Of a DNA stretch of 64,000 nt, positions 56,259-64,000 are shown one piece after another. The position numbers and the translations under genes are program-made. Every line of letters begins with the position of its first letter. Within the stretch, counting starts at the first letter, position 1. Source of the stretch: Symsagittifera roscoffensis (Eukaryota; Xenacoelomorpha; Acoela; Convolutidae). Under the pieces are notes generated by a model. The model did no database searches, was not told the DNA's origin, and was given only the letters and a program-made list of their open reading frames with translations. The stretch covers positions 1,294,512-1,358,511 of the forward strand of contig NC_087070.1 of NCBI RefSeq assembly GCF_963678635.1, read 5' to 3'.

Positions 56259-57484
56259 ACTGTTTACAATTGTGCGTGCTTGGGTATTTCGTTACAATAT
56301 GCCCTGGGCGCAAACAATTAAAGCATGGGCGTTTGGAAGTCACTTCGTCTTTCCGTGTATGTACTTTCAACTTCTCGAACTCGTTACATGCAGTTACAGT
56401 GTGAAGTGCTCCACAAAACACACATTGATTGCTCGTCCACAGTTGTTGCTCCATACGATTGCCTTCGGTCGATTTTACTTTGGACATCAGCATGTGCTTC
56501 AATTCGAGTTGTTGGTTTCTGTAAAGTGATTGATGACTTCACTGCTTCTAGTGCCCTCGCTCGCGCACTAATGAAATCGTCAAGGTCGTGTAGTTTCGCC
56601 TGGGCTGTGAAGCTGCCATTGCTTTTGGCTTTCCGGATCCATTTTCTGCTCAATTACATGAACCAGTATTGGATCCCAGTCTTGAGTATTACAGCCTTGC
56701 ACTTCTAATGCAGCCACGTTTTCGCGAAAACACTCCAAAAGCTTCCTGAGGCTTGTTCCATCTTCGGTTTTCAAAATCGGGTAGTTCAACACAGCACTTC
56801 GTGTGCTTCTCCTCGAAGTGAAGACTTGAGGTAGTTCAACTTCTTAGCGTTTTGGAGGTTTGGGTTTCCATGTACTGCAGAATCGAACTGATCGATGAAG
56901 CTCGTCCACTCTGTATACTTCCCACTGAAGGAGGGAAGATCTATCTTCGGCAACTTGATCTGACTTGATCTTGGTGAGAACATTATATGAAGCCCGTTCG
57001 CTTCTCTTGTCGATCCTCTGGAAGACGCTTGCTGATCTTCCAAGAAATCTTTCGTCTGCTGAATGAATTTTCGTACCTCCGCTCTGAGCTCACAAGCCGT
57101 TTCAAGCTCGGCTTGCAGACGTTCGTCTGGTACAACGTCCTCTATCAATCGATCCTTTTCACTGATCGATGTGAGGGTCTCTCTTATGACAGCAAGAGAA
57201 ATTCGCAAGCCAGCAAGATCAGTCACTGGATAGGACGATCGGATTGAGTTTATTCGATCCCTATGCTTAGAAATGCAAGTCTTGTGACCACTTCTGGAGT
57301 GAACTAACTTCAGGTATGTTCGTCCTGACTGATCGTTTCGTCCATGTTGCGCGCTCACAACAGCTGGTTGATCGCTCTGCTCGTTCGCATTGCTCTGACC
57401 TGGTTGCTCGTTCGCAACTGATCGTACATCGCCTGGCTCGTTCGCGAAGCTTCGTAGATCGCACTGGACGTTGGTATCACTCAT
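56194..57484 (-). pseudogene. BEL/Pao gag, frameshifted
   Basis: The first frame (57484-56786) has a hydrophilic Asn/Gln-rich start and then LPKIDLPSFSGKYTEWTSFI and KLNYLKSSLRGEAH, typical of the Pao gag DUF1759 region. The match continues in a second frame (to about 56600), a third (to about 56470) and a fourth, which holds zinc knuckles CVFCGALHTVTAC and CFNCLRPGHIVTKYP. The second knuckle has Tyr in place of its last Cys. At least three frameshifts mean it cannot make a full gag. Confidence 0.82.
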
Positions 57485-57550
57485 GGTTCGTGGTTAGTGG
57501 TTAATGGTTAGTAGTTCTTGGTTCGTTGTGTCCGGGTCGACGCGGATCAA

Positions 57551-58141
57551 TATTTTCTCGCCGAAGCCTAAAACTTTTCAATAGCGGACCAACTCAGCTT
57601 GACGTAGCTGAGATTTTACTTTAACTTTGATTCAACGATTGATATGACTGTATATCAGAGGGAGGGGAACAGCTTATACCTGCTTCATTGTGTATACCAA
57701 GACAATGAAGTTGAACATCTTTTATTTATGAAGAAAATTCTTGCAAATGTCAATATAACTTCAATGGGTTTTTGGCGTGTGCCTGCAGCGAGTATTCAAT
57801 GCTAGCATTACAATACAAGAACTCTAAAACGTTGTATCGCAATATTCGCAATTTTTTTTACTCGTTGAGTTTGTGCAATGAGCCCTGATCCGGTCTCTAT
57901 CTGTCTAAACCAGAGTCACAAGGCTCACCCAACTGCTGCTTCTTATTGTGGATCAATTTTACAAGCTGTTTTGAAAATTTGGATAATTCGATATAAAATT
58001 ACATTACATATAAAGATGAAAAGTCCCGCGCAGATTAAATCAAACATTTGAAACAATTTTTGTTGGTTTAAATCAGTTTTTTGGCGGTTATTAATTTCCA
58101 TTCCGTTTTCCATTCGATTAAGTTGCTTGTTGCAAGCAACA
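57551..58141 (-). repeat. 5' LTR of the BEL/Pao element
   Basis: This is the 5' LTR in transcriptional (minus) orientation. Its inner end reads GGCGAGAAAATA where the 3' LTR has AGCGAGAAACCA. The adjacent TTGATCCGCGTCGACCCGG would be the primer-binding region; I could not match it to a specific tRNA. Confidence 0.88.
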
Positions 58142-58184
58142 CACTTGCTTATCGCAAGGGTAAATAAGCTTGGAATTAGAATAA

Positions 58185-58340
58185 CTTTCGTCAGTATCGG
58201 ACTCGAACCTGAGATCTAGTGAATTAGAGTCTCACGCCCTGCACTCTCCGTCACGAATGATTAACAATCGGCAAAAACTAGTCACAAATGAAACAGCTAC
58301 ATATGCTAATAAATAGCCAATGCGATGCAGCAAAACTGGC
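58185..58340 (-). mobile_element. tRNA-derived SINE (family 1)
   Basis: The minus strand has GTGACGGAGAGTGCAGGGCG (A-box region) and GGTTCGAGTCC (B-box). The flank AACTAGTCACAAATGAAACA matches AACACTAGCCACAAATAAAG at 60495 and AACACTAGCCACAAAAAAAA at 63605. It lies right beside the BEL insertion. Confidence 0.65.
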
Positions 58341-59439
58341 CACAAAAAACCAAACACAATTTTGCAAGTAATAATTTGGAATATAACAGTCTGAAGGCAT
58401 CCACATTAACTTTGCCTGTAATAATTTGGAAAGCATAAATCTACATTATGTATAAATTATTCATTTCAAAAAAAATTCGAGATATATTGAGTTAGAAAAC
58501 TGAAATCAAGTTTATATGATTGTTATGTTGTTTGAAACAAATAGTTTTTTTCCGGTTCATTTGCTGAATTAAAAATGCATCAACTGTGTTAGCTTATTAC
58601 TATTCGATTGCCAAAGAACAAGCTATCAAAAAGGAGTAAACGTGCCACCAATACTTTTACAATACGCTCACTTAAGTTCTCTAGCGTAAAAAATGATTGA
58701 AAGAGATACAACTCAATTATCAATTTCTTGTCAATTTTTCTGCAAAAATCGGCATCTAAGTCGATAGAAATCCAGAATGCCGGTAGAGAAGTTTGGGTTA
58801 TTTCTTATTTGTCAAGCTTTCTTTTCAGACAATTTAGAGGGCCATATTTGAGGTCAACAAAAAACCCTTATTACAATACTAGGTTATTGCACAGGTTGTT
58901 AAAATCACAAAAAACGAGCATGTCAGCCAACTTCTCGTCATTACTTCCAAATTTAGCCAAGGTGGTCAATCGAGGAAAAACAGAAATCATTTTCAGTATC
59001 AAATACACCAAACACAAGGCACGCAAAACTTGAAAAATGTATGACGGAAAAAGCTTTTATTCAAAAAAACCGAAAGACTCTTGCTCAAAAATGACAAGAA
59101 CAGAAAGTAGCGTTGTTCACAGGGGAAAAGCCCAGTACCTGATCATTAGACAATGGCAATCGCAAGTTTAAAAATGCTTGTATATAATGCTTGTATGCTT
59201 GAAAAACGCTTGTATATAAAATATGTGAAAAAAATCATGAAATGAAGGCAACCATAACAATAGACAGGGGCATCCAAAAGTGCATTTTTCAAATCATTTC
59301 AATTTTGAGGGTTTTTTAAAACTAAAAAGGTTTCAGATCTTCGTATTTTAAACTGAAACAAAACCCCAAAAATGCGATAACGTTAGGAAAAAGTCCACAT
59401 CTGCAATTGCTGGGAATAGCCTGACATCTCACCACCAAA
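58341..59439. other. Intergenic, no gene seen
   Basis: The sequence is AT-rich. A 101-codon open frame at 58728-59033 has no domain or splice support. A decayed version of the AGTACCCGATTGCAATA repeat may lie near 59120-59165. Confidence 0.45.
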
Positions 59440-60150
59440 AGTACTTGCTACTTTGAAAATTGATTTTTTTTCAAATTTAACACTTGGAAACTTTTACACT
59501 AGGAAAGTAAAAGGCGTTGAGCAGTCATATTTGGAGCAGACATGTTTGGAGTCAATTAGCTCATTTTTATGCCCGGTCCTGTTCAAAGCAGGACCATCAG
59601 TGGGGAAGGGGCAATGTCATCCATTTCATCGTAGCCAGTCCGACCTCCTGAGAGTACCTTGACACAGCACCCAACTATAGTGTTGATAATTTCAAACTTC
59701 GTGAAACTTTTTAAATCTAAGTTTTCTGAAAAATTTTGAAACAACCATAGAAAACAACTTATCTCAGAAAAGGAAAATATTTCAACACTCAAATCTGGAG
59801 GCAGGACATGCAACGCTGAAATTACCCTCAGTAAATGATGGGAATTTGAGTTTTGAATTTTTTATATCTAAATTCTTTGAAAGATTTTTAAAAATCATAA
59901 AAAACGTCACATCTCTAAAACTTAAATTAATTTATCAGGTAAATTTGGCGGCGAGATTTTTGCAAACCCTGAGGGTATCCTGAAAGCACCCAACTACAAG
60001 GTGTGGAATATCAAACTTGAACTTGCAAAAATCTTTGACTGAATTTTTTTCTAAGAAAAGTCATATATTTCGGAATACAAAAGGATTTGAACAGTCATAT
60101 TTGAAGGAAAAATTTGCAAATCCTGAGAGTACCATGAAAAAACCCAACTA
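59440..60150 (+). repeat. Degenerate tandem repeat, same family as 53440-54110 (locus 2)
   Basis: ACAGCACCCAACTATAGTGT near 59664, AAGCACCCAACTACAAGGTG near 59981 and AACCCAACTACAGG near 60135 mark the units. CAGTCATATTTGAAGG-type text recurs between them. Confidence 0.65.
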
Positions 60151-60284
60151 CAGGAATTAAGCAACTCATGGTTGTTGGAATTTATTTTGAAACGCAATGC
60201 TGGCAAATAGCCAATACTTGCTGCGGTGCAAAAATTTCAGGTGCTTGTCTCGAATGATGTCAATTTGAGAACACAGAGGCCAAG

Positions 60285-60650
60285 CGGATCGATACAACAT
60301 AAAACATAGAGGTTGCGCTTCGCACACACTAACGAGAACACGACAAAAAGGAGCTCTATAAAGTGCAATAAAGAAAAAAAGGCTCGAATTACTAAAACAT
60401 CGGCAACCTCTCGAATTCTGTCCGCGACCTAGAGATTGGAGATTGGGAGTCTCACGCAATAACCACTCAACGACGGACGCTTCATAAATCAGAAACACTA
60501 GCCACAAATAAAGCAGACAACAGATGCTATGAAAATTCTAATGCTACCGATCGTTATTATAGCATAAGTGCCACCAAATGACAACTTTTCTTTGCGAGCT
60601 AGGTTGGAAAAAAGAAGGTTCATACTAATACACTATGCTCGCATGCTCAC
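60285..60650 (-). mobile_element. tRNA-derived SINE (family 1), near full length
   Basis: The minus strand has CGTTGAGTGGTTATTGCGTG (A-box region) and a degraded B-box region (AGAATTCGAGAGG). The body contains TTATTGCACTTTATAGAGCT and TTTTTGTCGTGTTCT, shared with the copy at 63400-63730, and ends near a GCGAAGCGC tail motif. Confidence 0.72.
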
Positions 60651-60986
60651 TATTTTAAATATATAATAGACAGATATAGAGCTTTTGAAAACGTGAACTC
60701 ACATCTGAAGTGGCAGACATTCATATCAATCCACAGTGACAAAAAATGAGATTTTAGATTCGGTTTTCGAATAAACTTTACTATCAAACTTAATCAATTT
60801 GAAAATAAACTATATTTATTTAAACTCCACATAAAGCTCGAGAAATTTAACATTATTTCAAAATAAAAGACTTTATGGTGATTTTAGAAACGAAGCACCA
60901 ATGAGATCAGGAAACCTCTAGAACCTTTTATATCTTCCTAAGGAACCCTTTAAAAACTTTCAGGTTATAAAATTGCTTATGCGTAG
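60651..60986. other. No gene seen; possible 3' UTR
   Basis: This AT-rich sequence lies downstream of the putative terminal exon on the minus strand. Confidence 0.4.
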
Positions 60987-61234
60987 CTATGTACTCTTCG
61001 CTCCGTGCATTGGAAATGAAAACCCGCCAGTAGGATTCAGAGGTATTGGAGCCTGCTCCCAATCCATACATGGACTCCGCTGAAATTCATCTTCTTCATC
61101 TGAAGTGTTGTAACTGTCAGTCTGTGCCGAGCTAGTTTTCAATCTGGAATTGCATCTGCGAGATGATTTCACTTGAGCTGGCTGGTTTTGTGGTGCGGAT
61201 ATGTTTGACGCCGTATGTTGATTATTTGCAGTCA
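60987..61234 (-). CDS. Putative C-terminal exon of an unidentified gene
   Basis: The acceptor AATTGTTTTAG at 61236-61235 is followed by one open frame in phase 1: VTANNQHTASNISAPQNQPA, a Ser/Arg patch, YNTSDEEDEFQRSPCMDWEQ, and a stop after NPTGGFSFPMHGAKST. The low-complexity acidic/Ser composition and non-AT-biased codons suggest a real cytoplasmic tail. I do not recognise the family. I found no convincing upstream exon in the window, so the rest of the gene may lie beyond 64000 or this may be a false exon. Confidence 0.4.
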
Positions 61235-61288
61235 CTAAAACAATTTTTTGGTTATATTCAATCACACCTGATACTTATTACGAATTGT

Positions 61289-61392
61289 TGGTCGCTAATG
61301 GTAGTTATTACGATCCGACCAAAAAAATTTAATTGTCCTACCAAACAGTTAAAAAATTTTGGTCGGATCGTAATAACTACCATTAGCCACCA
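61289..61392. repeat. 104-bp near-perfect palindrome (MITE-like)
   Basis: TGGTCGCTAATGGTAGTTAT... (61289-61326) and its inverse ...ATAACTACCATTAGCCACCA (61355-61392) differ at one position near the outer end. The spacer is about 28 bp. No clear target duplication flanks it. Confidence 0.85.
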
Positions 61393-61499
61393 TCACAGTA
61401 GATGATTTAATTGGCCACTCACCCTCAAAGATCTACGTATTAATAACTGAAAAGAGTTACCAACTAGTATGAGTTCCAGATACCCATTTTAACAAACCA

Positions 61500-61906
61500 G
61501 ACACACTAAACGATCTTAGATACAAAACAAAAAGCCGCTAAGTCGAAAAAATAATCGGAAATGTCAAAAAAATAGATCTATCAAAACGAATTATTAAGTC
61601 GCACTCACCGTCAACATACAAACACACATAACTTTCTTTGCTTGTCAAATGCAACAATATAAGGTCACTAAGCCGATTATTTTTTTATCGTTGGCCGAAA
61701 CTTGCGAAGCCGGAAAAAAGCACAAAAATAAATGACTATTAAAAAGTTATTAAATCCCCCTCAACCTCAAAACACACACACACAGAGCTTTTTTCGCTTG
61801 TCGAAAGACGCCATATGATGCACTTAAGCCGATTTCATAAAGACCGAAACTTAATTTAGCATTTTGTGCAATCCAAAGAGGAGTATAAGAACATATTTTC
61901 GTTGAA
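61500..61906. repeat. Degenerate tandem repeat with AAGCCGATT motif
   Basis: ACTCACCGTCAACATACAAA ... TCACTAAGCCGATTATTTTT and CCCTCAACCTCAAAACACAC ... GCACTTAAGCCGATTTCATA form two diverged units about 150 bp apart, with a further trace near 61530. The donor-like GGTGAGTG sequences they contain recur with the unit and are therefore not good exon evidence. Confidence 0.55.
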
Positions 61907-61914
61907 CTTCTCAA

Positions 61915-63041
61915 GGCTCTTTTTCCTTCCCCCCCACCTGTTTCTAACTAAAATTTTGCTACGCAAAATTTCAAAATTGAGTTTTATTTATTCTAATTAG
62001 CCTCAAACATGAATCCTATTTTCAAACGAACGTTGTCTAAGAAACCGGAAGTGACCGGAAGTTACATTTTTTTCCACTCCACCTTTTGAATTTGATAAAG
62101 CTGAACAATTTTGTACAAGATAAAACTGACGCTATCAACTTTCTAACTGAGAAAGGATTGTTACATGCAGATAGATGCTGTATTAAATTTGGATCTGTGA
62201 TGAAATTACATTTGACTGATAAAGAAGATAGATGGCGTTGCAACACGAAAAAGTGCAGACATCAGTCCCAATTAAAAAGCGGCACCTGGTTTCATGGTGC
62301 ACATTTGTCATACAGCAATTTCACTCTATTCATTTACTGTTGGGCGAATGAGTACACAACTATTGCATTTTGCCAAAAAAAAATAGAAATATCTTCTACA
62401 GAAACGATTGTCGATTGGAACAGCTACTTAAGAGAGGTATGTGCACAAGCATTGTTGACTACTCCCATTAAAATTTCCCATTAAAATTGGCGGAGTTGAA
62501 AAAACTGTTTAGATAGATCAGAGTCTTTTTACAAAAAGAAAATATAATCCAGGCCATGCTGTCAAAGAGCAATGGGTTTTTGGCGGAATTTTTAGGGAAA
62601 CGGGTGAATCTTTTCTATATGCCGTGTCTGACCGAACGAAGGAAAATTTGATTCCAATTATTGAATCATCAATTCAAAAAGGAACTCAGATAATTTCTGA
62701 CGAATGGAGGAGTTCTTCAAAAATTGATCAAATACCGGAAAAGGAATTCAGTCATCTGACTGTAAACCACAGTCACAACTTCAAGGATCCAAAAACTGGA
62801 GCATGTACAAACAAAGTTGAAAGTATGTGGAATGTAGCTAGATCAAGAAACAGGAAAAGGTGGGGAACTTATTGTTCAATGCTAGATTAGCTACGTATGT
62901 GAATTTATGTGGCGACAAAGAAACCAACGAAAAGACCTATTTGAATGTATTCTGTCTGATATTTTAACTTATAATCCTCTATCAAGAAATGAAAAATAAA
63001 AAAACCCCTTTTTAAAAAGTGGGGGAAAAGGAAAAAGAGCC
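61915..63041 (+). mobile_element. Merlin (IS1016-like) DNA transposon, 1127 bp
   Basis: The terminal inverted repeats start GGCTCTTTTTCCTT followed by a C-run at both ends. They are flanked by perfect 8-bp repeats CTTCTCAA at 61907-61914 and 63042-63049. Size, target-duplication length and the encoded ISXO2/IS1595-like transposase all fit the Merlin superfamily. The transposase is broken, so the copy is not autonomous now. Confidence 0.9.
62086..62998 (+). pseudogene. Merlin transposase, broken
   Basis: The N-terminal part (62086-62484) carries a zinc-ribbon-like segment, RWRCNTKKCRHQSQLKSGTW. The catalytic ISXO2-like domain follows in another frame: IDQSLFTKRKYNPGHAVKEQ, WVFGGIFRETGESFLYAVSD, GTQIISDEWRS, and VNHSHNFKDPKTGACTNKVE. 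The Asp of IDQS, the Asp of ISDEW and the N/E-containing last block are the expected catalytic positions. Lesions are a 13-bp tandem duplication (CCCATTAAAATTT near 62463) that shifts frame, a TAG just before IDQS, and a frameshift near 62885, after which YVCEFMWRQRNQRKDLFECI continues in a new frame to about 62998. Confidence 0.88.
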
Positions 63042-63289
63042 CTTCTCAAAAACAGATCACTAAGCCGAGATAAATGAGTCGAAATCAATTGGACAGAAAA
63101 AAGTTTTTAAGTGAAACAAAAACAAAACAAAGAAAATATATGAAATCGAAGTTAGTAAAATTATAGTTATCGGAAAAAATCAAATCAGAAAAAAACAACC
63201 ACAATATAACTTGCGTACAGCAAAAAAAAACAATTGTACGATGTGAAAACTAAGCTGACAAAACATAAGCAGACAAACAATTAGCCGAC

Positions 63290-63399
63290 AATTTCCCGTT
63301 TGAAAAAAAAACAGGTCCTGTCAGATTCGAATCCAAGACCTTTGCCAGGCGAATTCCTTACCTCCAGACCAAGTGCCGGAGACGCAAATAAATATGAAC
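63290..63399 (-). mobile_element. tRNA-derived SINE head (family 2)
   Basis: The minus strand reads GCGTCTCCGGCACTTGGTCT and then GGATTCGAATCTGACAGG. It matches the copy at 50165-50255 across the A- and B-box regions and the poly(A)-bearing flank CCCGTTTG + A-run + CAGGT. Confidence 0.65.
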
Positions 63400-63730
63400 T
63401 TACCCAGAGGCGAACTGCACTTCACAAAAATTAGAACACGACAAAAAGTAGCTCTATAAAGTGCAATAAAAAAATAGAAATAAGCCTCGAATTAGTAAAA
63501 AAAAATTGTCTACGTCTCGGATTCGACCCTTCGGTCTACTGCGCCCTAGAGATTATGAATCTCACACTCTAACCACTCCGCCACATAGGCTTAATTGACA
63601 ACAAACACTAGCCACAAAAAAAACAGAGACCAGATGCTATGCAATTTTTATGACCATTTTCGATGAACACTTTTTTTGCTAGATAGGTTAGAAAAAAAAG
63701 AAGGTTCGTACTAATACTTTAACTATCGCA
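63400..63730 (-). mobile_element. tRNA-derived SINE (family 1), near full length
   Basis: The minus strand head reads GCCTATGTGGCGGAGTGGTT and AGGGTCGAATCC, a Ser/Leu-type tRNA relic with good A- and B-boxes. The body TTATTGCACTTTATAGAGCT and TTTTTGTCGTGTTCT matches 60285-60650. It sits directly beside a family 2 head in the same orientation. Confidence 0.75.
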
Positions 63731-64000
63731 AGCTGCCTAATTTAATTATGAACTGAGTCTAAATTTATCCAACCATTTTTACCATTCTGTGAACAAAATC
63801 ATTTACGGGAAAAAAGTCTAGTATCCGATTGCAATACCCTTGCTTATGGCAAGGTAATAAATAACTTAGAAAAATTTTTTTAAACGGTTATTACAAATTT
63901 TATATAGATGTCAGAGGAAAAAGAGAAAGCTAGTTGGAGAGTATTATGAGAGGGAATAGTTGATTGAACTAACATTGCTTCAGTTTAGTCTGGTAGACAC
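63731..64000. other. Dispersed repeat with terminal hairpin, then unassigned sequence
   Basis: At about 63795-63855 is GGGAAAAAAGTCTAGTATCC followed by GATTGCAATA and the hairpin CCTTGC-TTATG-GCAAGG, the same repeat as at 6680 and the BEL target. No gene is seen to the window end. Confidence 0.55.

Larger units (their letters stand above)
54500..58141 (-). mobile_element. BEL/Pao LTR retrotransposon, pol-deleted
   Basis: Two direct LTRs (54500-55089 and 57551-58141, about 590 bp) bound the element. Outer ends in minus orientation are TGTTGCTTGC...GAGAAACCA. It is flanked by 5-bp repeats CACTT (54495-54499 and 58142-58146). The internal part on the minus strand encodes a gag with a DUF1759-like region and zinc knuckles, a DUF1758-like protease, and a short fused remnant of the pre-RT and C-terminal pol regions. 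Reverse transcriptase, RNase H and integrase are absent. The LTRs differ at roughly a dozen positions, so the insertion is fairly young, yet the coding part is frameshifted. A purine-rich GGTGGGCGGCAA next to the 3' LTR is a plausible polypurine tract. Confidence 0.9.

Noticed and set aside
61421-61446. 24-bp microexon between TTCAG and GAGG|GTGAGT upstream of the 60987 exon
   Set aside because: The only open phase does not match the phase needed by the 60987-61234 exon, and similar GGTGAGTG sites recur in the local degenerate repeat.
63515-63595. Possible functional tRNA gene on the minus strand
   Set aside because: A- and B-box regions are good, but the acceptor and anticodon arms do not fold properly, and the sequence continues into a SINE body shared with 60285-60650.

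Overview
The window looks like nuclear DNA of an invertebrate animal. It is AT-rich, its genes are split by GT-AG introns, it is dense in decayed transposons and minisatellites, and it carries short interstitial TTAGGG tracts. That repeat is the usual metazoan telomere unit and argues against insects (TTAGG) and nematodes (TTAGGC). I cannot name the phylum.

Three protein-coding genes are well supported, all on the minus strand. (1) 6920-8407: an intronless SLC17-type (sialin/VGLUT class) anion transporter of 495 aa. (2) 13425-21299: a multi-exon gene rebuilt from splice signals. It has an N-terminal LEM domain split over two exons and a single C-terminal membrane anchor, the layout of emerin-like inner nuclear membrane proteins. 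(3) 26396-51425: an SLC26 (SulP/STAS) anion exchanger, rebuilt exon by exon to 694 aa with matching splice phases. A fourth gene is represented only by a possible last exon (60987-61234).

The most striking feature is the SLC26 locus. Two separate tandem segmental duplications, with short microhomologies at their junctions (GAAAT and GAG), cover almost all of it. One (33781-41049 / 41050-48360) doubles exons 4-7, the transmembrane core, plus a piece of exon 3. The other (22834-28100 / 28101-33193) doubles the terminal STAS exon. Intron phases allow either core cassette to join either STAS exon, but forbid including both cassettes. The locus therefore has the architecture of a four-way mutually exclusive isoform system, unless the copies are haplotype or assembly artefacts. 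A Merlin-type MITE inserted in only one copy of the STAS duplication, so it postdates that duplication.

Region by region: 1-6.9 kb holds repeats (a TIR element rich in AATCGATT palindromes, hAT-type MITEs, a perfect hairpin). 6.9-8.4 kb is SLC17. 8.4-13.4 kb is intergenic, with a 45-bp minisatellite whose units each carry a pol III B-box-like sequence. 13.4-21.3 kb is the LEM gene with repeat-filled introns. 22.8-51.5 kb is the SLC26 locus. 54.5-58.1 kb is a BEL/Pao LTR retrotransposon that kept gag and protease but lost RT, RNase H and integrase. 59.4-64 kb holds tRNA-derived SINEs, a palindrome and a decayed Merlin transposon with intact 8-bp target duplications.
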